From DASWTL01 sp035575925 (GTDB lineage: Bacteria; Bacteroidota; Bacteroidia; Sphingobacteriales; Sphingobacteriaceae), in the NCBI GenBank assembly GCA_035575925.1, contig DATLXK010000054.1:1-20944 (forward strand): 20,944 nucleotides of DNA, given 5' to 3'. The position numbers were made by a program, and so were the translations under genes. Shown here piece by piece: positions 1 to 7,866 of the stretch; position 1 is the first letter of the stretch; the number at the start of each line of letters is the position of its first letter. The notes beneath the pieces were generated by a model. That model saw nothing but the letters and a program-made list of their open reading frames with translations. It had not been told where the DNA came from and did not search any database.

Positions 1-666
1 AGAACCCACAATTAAAAACTTGTCCCTGTCCGGCGTAAGTATCGGTGTACGCATGGACTTAAACGGAAGTTCCAGCTCGGTATTTGTCTTTTTATCCAGA
101 TCATAAACCCAGATACCTTCATGCTCCAGCGAATTGTCCAGGTAAAGTGCTTCCATATAAACTTTTCCGGCCTCTTTACTCCAGCCTATGGGCTTAAAAG
201 CTAATTTATTCCAGTCTGTATTGCTTTCTGATATCAATATCGTTTTCTGGTTAGTAGATACATTATAATGGTACAGGTGGTAGCCTGCCCCAATGCGTTG
301 TCTTTCCATATAAATCCACACATTCGAATCATAAGGGCTTTGTACACCCTGGAAAAAATCATAAGATGGTGTTACGCTCAAACCGGATGAAATGTCTTCC
401 GTATAATAAGCTACCTTATCTATATAGGAAGCTGAAAGAACAGGTGCCGAAGAGGTCTGTGTTCCTGAAGTGATTTTGTCCACCGTAGAAGAAGCGGCAT
501 CGTATTTATAGGCCGTATTACCCGTTTGGATTTCGAGTTTAAACCCGTTTTCCCCTTTGGAGTTACTTACCTCGATTTCTTCTTCACTCTGATCCTGGAC
601 CTTCCTGCACGAATTTGCGATTAATAGCACGCTCAACATGCCATAGGTAATAAATTTTGTTTTCAT
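1..666 (-). CDS. Lipoprotein with beta-propeller-like repeats, partial (3' end beyond the left edge)
   Basis: The ATG lies at 666-664 and the frame stays open for 222 codons to the window edge. The N-terminus is a lipoprotein signal: Lys2 and Lys4, a hydrophobic stretch, then LLIANSC with the lipidated Cys at residue 20, so the mature protein should be membrane-anchored. The visible part contains repeated strand patterns with aromatic anchors (VWIYMERQ, YHLYHYNV, GIWVYDLDKKT, TPILTPDRDKF), which resemble TolB/PD40-type beta-propeller blades. That fold call is an inference from pattern. No catalytic domain is visible and the C-terminus is missing. The leader resembles that of the amidase lipoprotein at 1367-2725 (13 of the first 20 residues identical), so the two may belong to one lipoprotein family. 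A 165-base gap with a hairpin separates this gene from the upstream gene on the same strand, so it probably has its own promoter. Confidence 0.75.
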   Translation of the reverse strand, partial: MKTKFITYGMLSVLLIANSCRKVQDQSEEEIEVSNSKGENGFKLEIQTGNTAYKYDAASSTVDKITSGTQTSSAPVLSASYIDKVAYYTEDISSGLSVTPSYDFFQGVQSPYDSNVWIYMERQRIGAGYHLYHYNVSTNQKTILISESNTDWNKLAFKPIGWSKEAGKVYMEALYLDNSLEHEGIWVYDLDKKTNTELELPFKSMRTPILTPDRDKFLIVGS

Positions 667-778
667 TTATGTGTGGTTTAAAATAAAGCTTACAGACTGC
701 CTATGTAATTGTTTACAACAAGCTAAAGTGCTTCGGGGTTAATATGCTTTGGTTTATACTAGCAATATAAGTCCACAA

Positions 779-810
779 TACCCTAATCCGACAATTGCCG
801 GATCAGGGTA
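779..810 (-). terminator. Hairpin just downstream of the amidase/beta-sandwich gene
   Basis: The arms 780-790 (accctaatccg) and 799-809 (cggatcagggt) form an 11-bp stem, extended by one T-A pair at 779/810, around an 8-base loop. The one imperfect pair (785/804) is a G-U wobble in minus-strand RNA but an A-C mismatch in plus-strand RNA, so the structure favours minus-strand transcription. It begins 21 bases after the stop at 834-832. No strong U-tract follows, so it may be a 3'-end stability hairpin and not a classical terminator. The rest of 667-831 shows nothing else I can support. Confidence 0.55.
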
Positions 811-831
811 GGAATATCATATTTTTATAAA

Positions 832-1365
832 CTATGGGGCGAGTGTAATAGATATCCCGTTAAAGCGAGACCTATCCTCGATACTGGCTTCACGAACAAT
901 GATCTCATAGTTTTTACCGGCAACCACTACTATCTGAAATGAAGTTGCTGCACTTTCAGTAAGAGATTTCCCGGTTACTTTAAATTGCGTGGTTGATGAT
1001 AAGCCCGCTTCGCGGAATTCCACATTGACCAATCCCGGGTAGCCAGGATCATAATTATAAGTATTTACGTTATAAGTTCCTCCCGGAAGACCCTCCATAC
1101 GGAGTCCTATTCCTACACCAGCTCCGTCATTAAAGGCAAAATCTCGGGATACATCTCCAGCTGTAGCCCGGTCACGGGTGCCTTGTATTCCACCGAACAT
1201 AGTGAACTTATCGCCGTTAATGGTAACAGTACTTCCCTCTGTTCCCAGTAGCCCGGTCCATCCTGCTCCGGTTACATTAGTAGTATGGTTAATATCAATT
1301 TTATAAGTGCCGGCTGTAGGAGGGTTTACTTTAGCCATAAACTTGTTCCATACCTCCTGGGTCAT
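832..1365 (-). CDS. Beta-sandwich (carbohydrate-binding-like) domain; probable C-terminal part of the split amidase gene
   Basis: This 177-residue frame has no signal peptide, yet it looks like an extracellular domain. It is rich in Gly, Thr and Asn and has strand motifs such as FTMFGG, RDFAFNDG, GLRMEGLPGGTYNV and a C-terminal RSRFNGISITL. The pattern recalls jelly-roll or malectin-like modules attached to secreted Bacteroidota enzymes; the specific family is not proven. Residues 1-12 (MTQEVWNKFMAK) fit the terminal helix of an amidase domain better than a protein start. The ATG lies one base after the amidase stop (TAA at 1369-1367), and removing one T at 1369/1370 fuses both frames as ...ACPNMTQEVWNKF.... 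It is therefore best read as the C-terminal module of the amidase, lost by a +1 frameshift. It could still be made by stop-start reinitiation, but would then lack an export signal. Confidence 0.6.
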   Translation of the reverse strand: MTQEVWNKFMAKVNPPTAGTYKIDINHTTNVTGAGWTGLLGTEGSTVTINGDKFTMFGGIQGTRDRATAGDVSRDFAFNDGAGVGIGLRMEGLPGGTYNVNTYNYDPGYPGLVNVEFREAGLSSTTQFKVTGKSLTESAATSFQIVVVAGKNYEIIVREASIEDRSRFNGISITLAP

Positions 1366-1366
1366 A

Positions 1367-2725
1367 TTAAGGACATGCAGTGGATTTTACATCACCGTGC
1401 CCATTGATACCAGGCGCTGCTACTGCACGAACTTTCGGAATTGCTCTTCTGTCGCAAACATTTCTTGCCAGATTTCCACCTGCTGTAAGCATAGGTTCGC
1501 TGTGCCACATAGCCACGTTAGTAGCTAAAGCCTCGTGTTCGGTTCCTATACCTCTGTCATTATAGAGATCAACCCCCTGGGACCATGCCCTGTTTATTTC
1601 TCTCACTACCTGGGTTATCTGCCCGTCTGAATTACGGACTACATAATGTGCACTAACTTGTGAACTGCAGTTCTTAAACCAGTTAATAGCTCCCTGATAA
1701 GTTCCGGTTCCTATATAATGTACAAAATAATATTGTATAGGGTTACCATCCCGGCTGTTGTAATTACAGGTGGTATAGTCTTCCAAAGCTCCCGGATATT
1801 CCGATGCTGATACCCCATCAGATGAAGGCAAAGCCTGTACAGTGTTACCCCCGCCTTTACTGTAAGTTGCCGTTAGCTTGTTTCCGGCCTCTTTTATTTT
1901 ATGGCTAATATCCACTCTTACACCAGGAATATTGATGATCTCTCCCCATAATGTAACCGATTTAGAACCAGTATTGATCAGTTCGTAAAAACGTTGTGCC
2001 AGCTGCTCTTTATATAAAGGTATTTGCAATCCTGTAACTTCCTTAGTAGCGTCAAACCAATCGTCCAGTGAATTAGGGCTTTGGTTGGTCTGATATTTTG
2101 CCAGTAAGGCCGCTGCTGCGCGGATATTAGTTCTTGCATCATCTTTAATTTGTTGCGGGCTAACCTTTAAGATACCGGCTGCTTCTGTAATTTGTTGAAT
2201 CAGCTGGTTTTCTATTATACCAGTTATACCATATGAACCATACATGGATTCGCCAACCTGGGTCCAGTTACTTTGTACCTGACCGATAGCCATTAGCAAC
2301 TCTACCGGAACATTAAATTCTTTTGCTGCTTCATTGAAATATTTCTGTACGGATTTTACAGAAGGATGCGGACGGTTTAAAGACGCGATTAACTGGGCAT
2401 CTTTATGATCATGGCCCTGGTCGTTTGATTGTGTACTTGCTGTTTTTGGAAGAACGGTGGTTTCCAGATAATAAGACATATCCCTTTGCAGAATTTCGTC
2501 GCCATCGGCATTCACGGTTTTTTTAACCGGTGTTTTTACCATAAGTTCCGTTAGTCGAAGTAATTCCCGGTCTGTTGGATTATCAGACAATGAGTTTGCA
2601 CCATTTTTTAACATGCCCTGATCGGTTGGATCCTGGTTAGTCATGGATTCGTCATTCTGTCTTTTACAGGATGATGCCACTAATAACATGCCCAGCATGC
2701 CATAGGTAAGAAGTTTGATTTTCAT
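1367..2725 (-). CDS. Lipoprotein N-acetylmuramoyl-L-alanine amidase (Amidase_2 type), apparently truncated by a frameshift
   Basis: Predicted peptidoglycan hydrolase of 452 residues that cleaves the muramoyl-alanine bond at the cell envelope. The leader ends LLVASSC, with lipidated Cys20. Residues about 124-212 resemble a lytic-transglycosylase/lysozyme-like fold (FNVPVELLMAIGQ, YGSYGITGI, NIRAAAALLAKYQ), but the usual catalytic Glu of the 'ES' motif is Gln151 (VQSNW), so this part may only bind. Residues about 320-452 match Amidase_2: FVHYIG with His336, SAHYVVR, TEHE, then GHGDVKSTACP with His443 and Cys451 as likely zinc ligands. The frame stops one residue after Cys451, where the family normally continues with a terminal helix; that helix appears in the next frame at 1365. 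Function of the truncated form is uncertain because the fold lacks its last helix. The gene is divergent from ilvE and unrelated to the amino acid operon. Confidence 0.8.
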   Translation of the reverse strand: MKIKLLTYGMLGMLLVASSCKRQNDESMTNQDPTDQGMLKNGANSLSDNPTDRELLRLTELMVKTPVKKTVNADGDEILQRDMSYYLETTVLPKTASTQSNDQGHDHKDAQLIASLNRPHPSVKSVQKYFNEAAKEFNVPVELLMAIGQVQSNWTQVGESMYGSYGITGIIENQLIQQITEAAGILKVSPQQIKDDARTNIRAAAALLAKYQTNQSPNSLDDWFDATKEVTGLQIPLYKEQLAQRFYELINTGSKSVTLWGEIINIPGVRVDISHKIKEAGNKLTATYSKGGGNTVQALPSSDGVSASEYPGALEDYTTCNYNSRDGNPIQYYFVHYIGTGTYQGAINWFKNCSSQVSAHYVVRNSDGQITQVVREINRAWSQGVDLYNDRGIGTEHEALATNVAMWHSEPMLTAGGNLARNVCDRRAIPKVRAVAAPGINGHGDVKSTACP

Positions 2726-3187
2726 TGGAATGGTTATATAATTAAGGTTTATAATGCCGCTTTTTAGGGTTGCAGCTTTACCCTTGTATTTTCAATAGAT
2801 AATAAATTATTAATTTTTATAAATTAAAGATGTACATCCGGCACACTAAAATTAATTTATAAAAGAATTCAATAGATTTATAATTAATCAAATTTAATGA
2901 TACACATTTCAATCAAGTGTAATAATATCCAAAATATTTTTGTACTTTCTGATATATTTTTTATGGATATCCTAAGAAATAACATTTGTATTGCATATAG
3001 TTAATTAACTCTGATGATAAAAACAAATAGAGAATTGAACAAACAATTACAGTTTGATTTCTTGAATATATTGCTCAATTATGAAGTCAGGTAATCAGAA
3101 AAAATTATCAGCATTTTACCTGTATTAAGCAGAAAACAGCCTGATAATTTCTCAAGATCAATTTCTATACCGAAAACCAAAATCTAC

Positions 3188-3207
3188 TTTGGTATAAAAG
3201 TACCAAA
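3188..3207. promoter_or_regulatory. Perfect 7-bp inverted repeat, candidate operator upstream of ilvE
   Basis: TTTGGTA and TACCAAA are exact inverted copies separated by six bases (taaaag). The centre-to-centre distance of 13 bases is close to one helical turn plus, as for many dimeric regulators. The site lies 275 bases upstream of the ilvE start, and no regulator gene is present in the window. The function is inferred from symmetry alone. Confidence 0.3.
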
Positions 3208-3229
3208 TTTTAATATTACCTTTCGCAAA

Positions 3230-3266
3230 AAAAGCCAAACTATATTTTTATACAGCCTTGGTTTTT
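3230..3266 (+). other. Leader hairpin ending in a T-run upstream of ilvE
   Basis: AAAAGCCAA (3230-3238) can pair with TTGGTTTTT (3258-3266) through nine pairs including one G-U, with an AT-rich loop of 19 bases. The T-run forms part of the stem, so the element could act as a weak terminator or attenuator if transcription starts upstream near the 3188 dyad. The pairing is mostly A-T and could arise by chance in this AT-rich stretch. Confidence 0.25.
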
Positions 3267-3434
3267 AAAATTAAGTATCTATTTTAAAAAAACTCATTTA
3301 GGTATTGCTTGCAATATTGAAAGTTTCTAAATTGACATGAATGAAATTAAAGTCATATACCCTTGTATCAGATGGCACTTTCTTATCAGGAATGTACCTT
3401 CAGACCGCAATAAATTGTCGTCAGAAATAAATTT

Positions 3435-3463
3435 TTTGGCGATGATAAAAAGGTATAGTTTAT
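3435..3463 (+). promoter_or_regulatory. Candidate Bacteroidota-type promoter for ilvE
   Basis: TTTG at 3435-3438 and TAGTTTAT at 3456-3463 resemble the -33 TTTG and -7 TAnnTTTG elements, with 17 bases between them, slightly shorter than usual. The -7 box has an imperfect 3' half. Initiation here would leave a leader of only about 10-15 bases before the ATG at 3483. The ilvE start itself has just a weak purine stretch (cagg) two bases upstream, which is normal for this phylum. Confidence 0.3.
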
Positions 3464-3482
3464 ACATATTTTAAAACAGGAT

Positions 3483-4373
3483 ATGGATAATTTTAACAAC
3501 AGCACGGTATTATATTTTAATGGTGAGTTTATCAGGACTGAAGATGTTAAAATTGACGCTTACGGACAATCGTTACATTATGGCTTTGGAGCTTTCGAGG
3601 GTATCAGAGCATATAATACCCGTAACGGAGTAAGGATATTTAAAGCGGAAGAACATTATGAACGCTTAAAACGCTCCTGTGAATTAGTAAACATTCCCTA
3701 TACCTGGGATAATAAAGAATTGATAACTCAAACCTACCGGTTATTGGAGATAAATAATCTTAAAAATGCATATATAAGGCCTATGGTATTGTGCGGCCCC
3801 AATATGGCACTTACAAAGCCGGCTTATGTAACCGTAATGATATGTGCATGGGAATGGAGCGCTTATCTCGGAGAAAAGCTTCTTCGTATGTGTACATCCA
3901 GCTACCAGCGTCCTAACCCCCTTTCTATTAAATCAGAAGCAAAAATAACGGGATATTATGTTAGTTCTATTTTAGCTGCAACCGAAGCAAAAGAAAAGGG
4001 CTATGACGAAGCATTACTACTCGACATAAACAATAATATTGCTGAAGCTCCGGCAGCAAACTTCTTTCTCGAGAAATATGGATGTCTTTATACGCCGTCT
4101 TTGGGTAATATTTTACCAGGAATAACACGTGAAACTATTATTGAGCTTTGCAACATATTTGAGATAGAAGTTTACGAAGAGCATTTAACATCCAATGACA
4201 TTAAAACCGCTGATAGTGCATTTTTATGTGGTACTGCAGTAGAGATTATTGGAGTAAAGTCTGTCGATGATGTTGTTTTTCCTTTAGATTGGTCAGACTC
4301 ATTAGGTTCAACATTACAGCGTGCTTATAAAAATTTAGTTTTAGAAAAAGAGAATTACGAGATCATTATCTGA
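3483..4373 (+). CDS. ilvE: Branched-chain amino acid aminotransferase (fold-type IV PLP enzyme)
   Basis: Catalyses the last step of Ile, Leu and Val synthesis, transferring an amino group from glutamate to the 2-oxo acids (reversible) in the cytoplasm. The 296-residue length is normal for bacterial BCAT. Diagnostic features include LHYGFGAFEGIRAY (residues 31-44), YIRP with Arg99, SEAKITGYYVSS with Lys154 as the likely PLP Schiff-base lysine, and IAEAPAANFF with Glu188 as the probable pyridine-nitrogen partner. A D-amino-acid transaminase or aminodeoxychorismate lyase shares the fold, but the FEGIR motif and the operon settle the call. It is the first gene of the ilv-leu cluster. Its TGA overlaps the ilvD ATG by one base (TGATG), indicating translational coupling. 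Confidence 0.95.
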   Translation: MDNFNNSTVLYFNGEFIRTEDVKIDAYGQSLHYGFGAFEGIRAYNTRNGVRIFKAEEHYERLKRSCELVNIPYTWDNKELITQTYRLLEINNLKNAYIRPMVLCGPNMALTKPAYVTVMICAWEWSAYLGEKLLRMCTSSYQRPNPLSIKSEAKITGYYVSSILAATEAKEKGYDEALLLDINNNIAEAPAANFFLEKYGCLYTPSLGNILPGITRETIIELCNIFEIEVYEEHLTSNDIKTADSAFLCGTAVEIIGVKSVDDVVFPLDWSDSLGSTLQRAYKNLVLEKENYEIII

Positions 4374-6049
4374 TGGAAATAAATAAATACAGTAAAGTTT
4401 TAACTGCTGATCCAACCCAGCCCGCTGCACAAGCCATGTTATACGGCATTGGCTTAACCGATGAAGACATGAAAAAAGCCCAGGTTGGTGTGGCCAGTAT
4501 GGGATACGATGGAAATACCTGCAATATGCACCTGAATGACCTGGCCAAATTGGTAAAACAAGGCATTTGGGAAGAAAATTTAGTTGGGTTGATCTTTCAT
4601 ACTATAGGTGTTAGCGATGGGATGAGCAATGGTACAGAAGGTATGCGCTATTCGCTGGTAAGCCGTGATATTATTGCAGATTCTATCGAGGCTGTTTGCG
4701 GTGCCCAATATTATGACGGATTAATTACCCTACCCGGTTGTGATAAAAATATGCCAGGCTCCATTATGGCAATGGGCAGATTGAACCGTCCATCTATTAT
4801 GGTTTATGGCGGCACCATTAAACCTGGTCATTATAAAGGCGAAGACTTGAATATCGTTTCAGCATTTGAAGCTTTGGGAAAGAAAATAGCAGGACAGATA
4901 GATGACATCGATTTTAAAGAAATTATAAAAAACGCTTGCCCTGGCGCAGGAGCCTGCGGTGGTGTTTACACAGCTAATACGATGGCTGCCGCTATTGAGG
5001 CACTGGGAATGAGTCTTCCATACTCCTCGTCTAATCCTGCTATCAGCGAAGAAAAGAATGCGGAATGCCTTGCTGCGGGAAAAGCAATTAAAATCCTGCT
5101 GGAAAAAGACATTAAACCAAGCGACATTATGACCAGGGAGGCATTCGAAAATGCGATAACTGTGATAATGGTTTTAGGTGGATCAACTAATGCAGTATTG
5201 CATCTTATCGCTATGGCAAAAAGTGTAGATGTGCCATTAACTCAGGATGATTTTCAGACGATCAGCAACCGGATACCCGTATTGGCAGATATGAAGCCCA
5301 GCGGAAAGTATATGATGGAGGATCTTCACAAAGTGGGTGGTATACCTGCTGTAATGAAATATTTATTAAAACAAGGCTGGCTTCATGGCGACTGCCTTAC
5401 CGTTACAGGGAAATCGATTGCAGAAAACATGGAGACCGTACCTGAGCTGGATTTTGATTCTCAAAAAATCATTTTACCTGCTGAAAAGCCTATCAAAGCA
5501 ACGGGTCACCTGCAAATTTTGTATGGAAACCTTGCAGAAGGGGGAAGCGTGGCAAAGATAAGCGGAAAAGAAGGTGAGCGTTTCGAAGGTCCTGCACGGG
5601 TTTTTGATGGAGAATTTGATCTCATCCATGGCATCCAAAGTGGCCGGGTAAAAGCCGGAGATGTGGTAGTGATCCGCAATGTTGGCCCTAAAGGTGCGCC
5701 CGGAATGCCTGAAATGCTTAAACCAACTTCGGCAATTTTTGGCGCTGGTTTAGGAAGCAGTGTTGCGCTCATTACCGATGGACGTTTCAGCGGAGGCACC
5801 CACGGGTTTGTAGTTGGCCATATTACCCCGGAATCATTCGATGGCGGACTCATTGCCCTGGTAAAAGATGAAGATAGAATTGAGATAGATGCATCTGTCC
5901 GCACTATAAAATTGATGGTTCCAGATAGTGAGATTGCAGAGCGAAGATCGAAATGGAAACAACCGGCATTAAAAGTTACAAAAGGAATTTTATATAAATA
6001 CGCAAAATATGTCTCTACAGCTGCAGAAGGCTGTGTAACAGACGAGTAA
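4373..6049 (+). CDS. ilvD: Dihydroxy-acid dehydratase
   Basis: Dehydrates 2,3-dihydroxyisovalerate and 2,3-dihydroxy-3-methylvalerate to the 2-oxo acids that IlvE aminates. The protein has 558 residues, full length for IlvD/Edd. Three cysteines suited to the Fe-S cluster are present: Cys50 (DGNTCNMHL), Cys123 (LPGCDKNMPGS) and Cys195 (GAGACGGVYTANTMA). The C-terminal DGRFSGGTHGFVVGH motif carries the conserved serine region. The sugar-acid dehydratase Edd is the main alternative; context and the PGCDKNMPG signature favour IlvD. The start is fixed by the one-base overlap with ilvE. A 60-base gap with no obvious structure precedes ilvB. Confidence 0.96.
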   Translation: MEINKYSKVLTADPTQPAAQAMLYGIGLTDEDMKKAQVGVASMGYDGNTCNMHLNDLAKLVKQGIWEENLVGLIFHTIGVSDGMSNGTEGMRYSLVSRDIIADSIEAVCGAQYYDGLITLPGCDKNMPGSIMAMGRLNRPSIMVYGGTIKPGHYKGEDLNIVSAFEALGKKIAGQIDDIDFKEIIKNACPGAGACGGVYTANTMAAAIEALGMSLPYSSSNPAISEEKNAECLAAGKAIKILLEKDIKPSDIMTREAFENAITVIMVLGGSTNAVLHLIAMAKSVDVPLTQDDFQTISNRIPVLADMKPSGKYMMEDLHKVGGIPAVMKYLLKQGWLHGDCLTVTGKSIAENMETVPELDFDSQKIILPAEKPIKATGHLQILYGNLAEGGSVAKISGKEGERFEGPARVFDGEFDLIHGIQSGRVKAGDVVVIRNVGPKGAPGMPEMLKPTSAIFGAGLGSSVALITDGRFSGGTHGFVVGHITPESFDGGLIALVKDEDRIEIDASVRTIKLMVPDSEIAERRSKWKQPALKVTKGILYKYAKYVSTAAEGCVTDE

Positions 6050-6109
6050 GTACAGTTTATTTTAGCTGATCAGGAGTAATACTTATAAAATATAACATAC
6101 AACTACAAT

Positions 6110-7846
6110 ATGGAAGTTGCACAACACGAATTAACCGACATTACGAAAAAGAAAACTATGGAGGTTTCAGGATCTGTGGCCGTACTGGAGGCCTTAGTGG
6201 CAGAAGGTACTGAAACCATTTTCGGATATCCCGGCGGAGCAATCATGCCAATATATGATGCACTATACGATTATAAAGAAAAGCTCAATCATATTCTGGT
6301 AAGGCACGAACAAGGCGGCATACATGCAGGCCAGGGATACGCCCGAACATCAGGCAAGGTAGGTGTGGTATTTGCAACCAGTGGCCCCGGTGCTACTAAT
6401 TTAGTGACAGGTTTGGCTGATGCTTTGATAGACAGCACACCACTGGTATGTATCACCGGACAAGTTTTTGCGCATCTCTTAGGAACAGATGCTTTTCAGG
6501 AAACCGATGTGATTAACATTACAACACCAATTACTAAATGGAACTACCAGGTAACCGATGCGAATGAAATACCGGAAGTAATTGCAAAAGCATTCCATAT
6601 TGCACGCAGTGGCCGCCCGGGACCAGTTTTAATAGATATTACAAAAAACGCCCAAATACAGCTATTTGCTTATGAGGGATATACCCGTTGCGAACATATA
6701 CGCAGTTACAGGCCAAAACCTATTGTCCGTCAGGAATACATTCAAAGGGCCGCAGATCTGATTAATCAAGCTAAAAAACCATTCGTTATCTGGGGTCAGG
6801 GAGTTATTTTAGGTGAAGCAGAAAAAGAATTTAAAGCATTTGTAGAAAAAAGCGGTATTCCTTCAGCATGGACCATATTAGGCGCAGGTGCAATCCCAAC
6901 CGACCATCCATTAAACGTGGGTATGCTGGGCATGCATGGAAATTATGGCCCTAACGTGCTTACCAATGATTGTGATGTACTGATTGCCATTGGAATGCGC
7001 TTTGATGACCGGGTTACCGGTCGGCTTGATAAATATGCCCGCCAGGCAAAAGTTGTTCATCTGGATATTGACCCTGCAGAAATTGATAAGAATGTTCAGA
7101 GCACTGTTCCGGTTTGGGGGGATTGTAAAGAAACGCTTCCCCTTTTAACTCAGCTGGTACAGCCTAAAACTCACTTGGAATGGCTGCAAAGATTTAAGGA
7201 TCATGAAAAACAAGAAATAGAAGCCGTAATTCACAATGAACTTCATCCAACAACGGGTGAACTAACCATGGGTGAAGTGATTTTTCAATTAAACGAAATT
7301 ACCAAGGGCGAGGCAATAATCGTAACCGATGTTGGCCAGCATCAAATGGTAGCTTGCCGTTATGCTAAACTCAACCACACACGCAGCAATATTACCAGCG
7401 GTGGCTTAGGCACTATGGGCTTTGCACTGCCGGCTGCTATCGGAGCTAAATTCGGAGCAAAAAACCGTACAGTAGTAGCTATAATTGGTGATGGAGGCTT
7501 CCAAATGACCTTACAGGAATTGGGGACTATCATGCAAACCGGAATAGATGTTAAAATTCTTATTCTGAACAATCGTTTCTTAGGAATGGTGAGACAGTGG
7601 CAGGAGCTTTTCAATGAGCGTCGTTATTCATTTGTAGATATTGCAAGCCCGGACTTTGTGGCCTTAGCCGCTGCATACAGCATTCCCGGGAAATGCGTTT
7701 CAGATCGTTTAGACCTGAAAGGTGCCCTAAATGAAATGATCAGCAATAAAGGCTCATTCCTCCTGGAAGTAATGGTCACTAAAGAGAATAATGTATTCCC
7801 CATGGTACCTCAAGGGTGCAGTGTGAGTGAAATCAGGTTAAAGTAA
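6110..7846 (+). CDS. ilvB: Acetolactate synthase, catalytic (large) subunit
   Basis: Thiamine-diphosphate enzyme that condenses two pyruvates to 2-acetolactate (Val/Leu) or pyruvate and 2-oxobutyrate to 2-aceto-2-hydroxybutyrate (Ile). It has 578 residues with the three domains expected: N-terminal PYR domain with IFGYPGGAIMPIYDALY and the cofactor-activating Glu67 (RHEQGGIHAGQGYAR), a central FAD-binding domain (e.g. IGMRFDDRVTGR), and a C-terminal ThDP domain with GDGGF from residue 460 and NN at 488-489. These are biosynthetic AHAS features, not those of catabolic AlsS, and the adjacent regulatory subunit gene agrees. An in-frame ATG at 6158 (Met17) is a possible alternative start; the first 16 residues are poorly conserved in kind. 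The ilvN ATG follows after 20 bases. Confidence 0.96.
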   Translation: MEVAQHELTDITKKKTMEVSGSVAVLEALVAEGTETIFGYPGGAIMPIYDALYDYKEKLNHILVRHEQGGIHAGQGYARTSGKVGVVFATSGPGATNLVTGLADALIDSTPLVCITGQVFAHLLGTDAFQETDVINITTPITKWNYQVTDANEIPEVIAKAFHIARSGRPGPVLIDITKNAQIQLFAYEGYTRCEHIRSYRPKPIVRQEYIQRAADLINQAKKPFVIWGQGVILGEAEKEFKAFVEKSGIPSAWTILGAGAIPTDHPLNVGMLGMHGNYGPNVLTNDCDVLIAIGMRFDDRVTGRLDKYARQAKVVHLDIDPAEIDKNVQSTVPVWGDCKETLPLLTQLVQPKTHLEWLQRFKDHEKQEIEAVIHNELHPTTGELTMGEVIFQLNEITKGEAIIVTDVGQHQMVACRYAKLNHTRSNITSGGLGTMGFALPAAIGAKFGAKNRTVVAIIGDGGFQMTLQELGTIMQTGIDVKILILNNRFLGMVRQWQELFNERRYSFVDIASPDFVALAAAYSIPGKCVSDRLDLKGALNEMISNKGSFLLEVMVTKENNVFPMVPQGCSVSEIRLK

Positions 7847-7866
7847 TACTATTTAAAACAGACTAC

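Larger units (their letters stand above)
2726..3482. other. AT-rich divergent intergenic region between the amidase lipoprotein gene and ilvE
   Basis: These 757 bases carry no convincing gene. The most notable contents are a 20-bp dyad (3188-3207), a hairpin ending in T residues (3230-3266) and a promoter-like pair next to ilvE (3435-3463). A TATTTTTG at 2935-2942 matches the Bacteroidota -7 element TAnnTTTG, but no -33 TTTG sits at the right distance. Two short plus-strand open frames occur, 3014-3094 (26 codons) and 3337-3474 (45 codons); neither resembles a known protein. Promoters for both flanking genes must lie here. Confidence 0.6.

Noticed and set aside
1307..1565. Two plus-strand open frames opposite the amidase gene (1307-1528 and 1380-1565)
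   Set aside because: Both are antisense to clearly coding minus-strand sequence and lack recognisable features.
3188..3224. Promoter formed by TTTG (3188-3191) and TACCTTTC (3217-3224)
   Set aside because: The spacing of 25 bases is too long for the Bacteroidota -33/-7 pair and the -7 box lacks its final G.
5506..5904. Long minus-strand open frame inside ilvD (132 codons)
   Set aside because: It lies fully antisense to a strongly conserved gene, has low-complexity Ser/Pro-rich translation and no recognisable domain; it is a shadow of the ilvD codon pattern.
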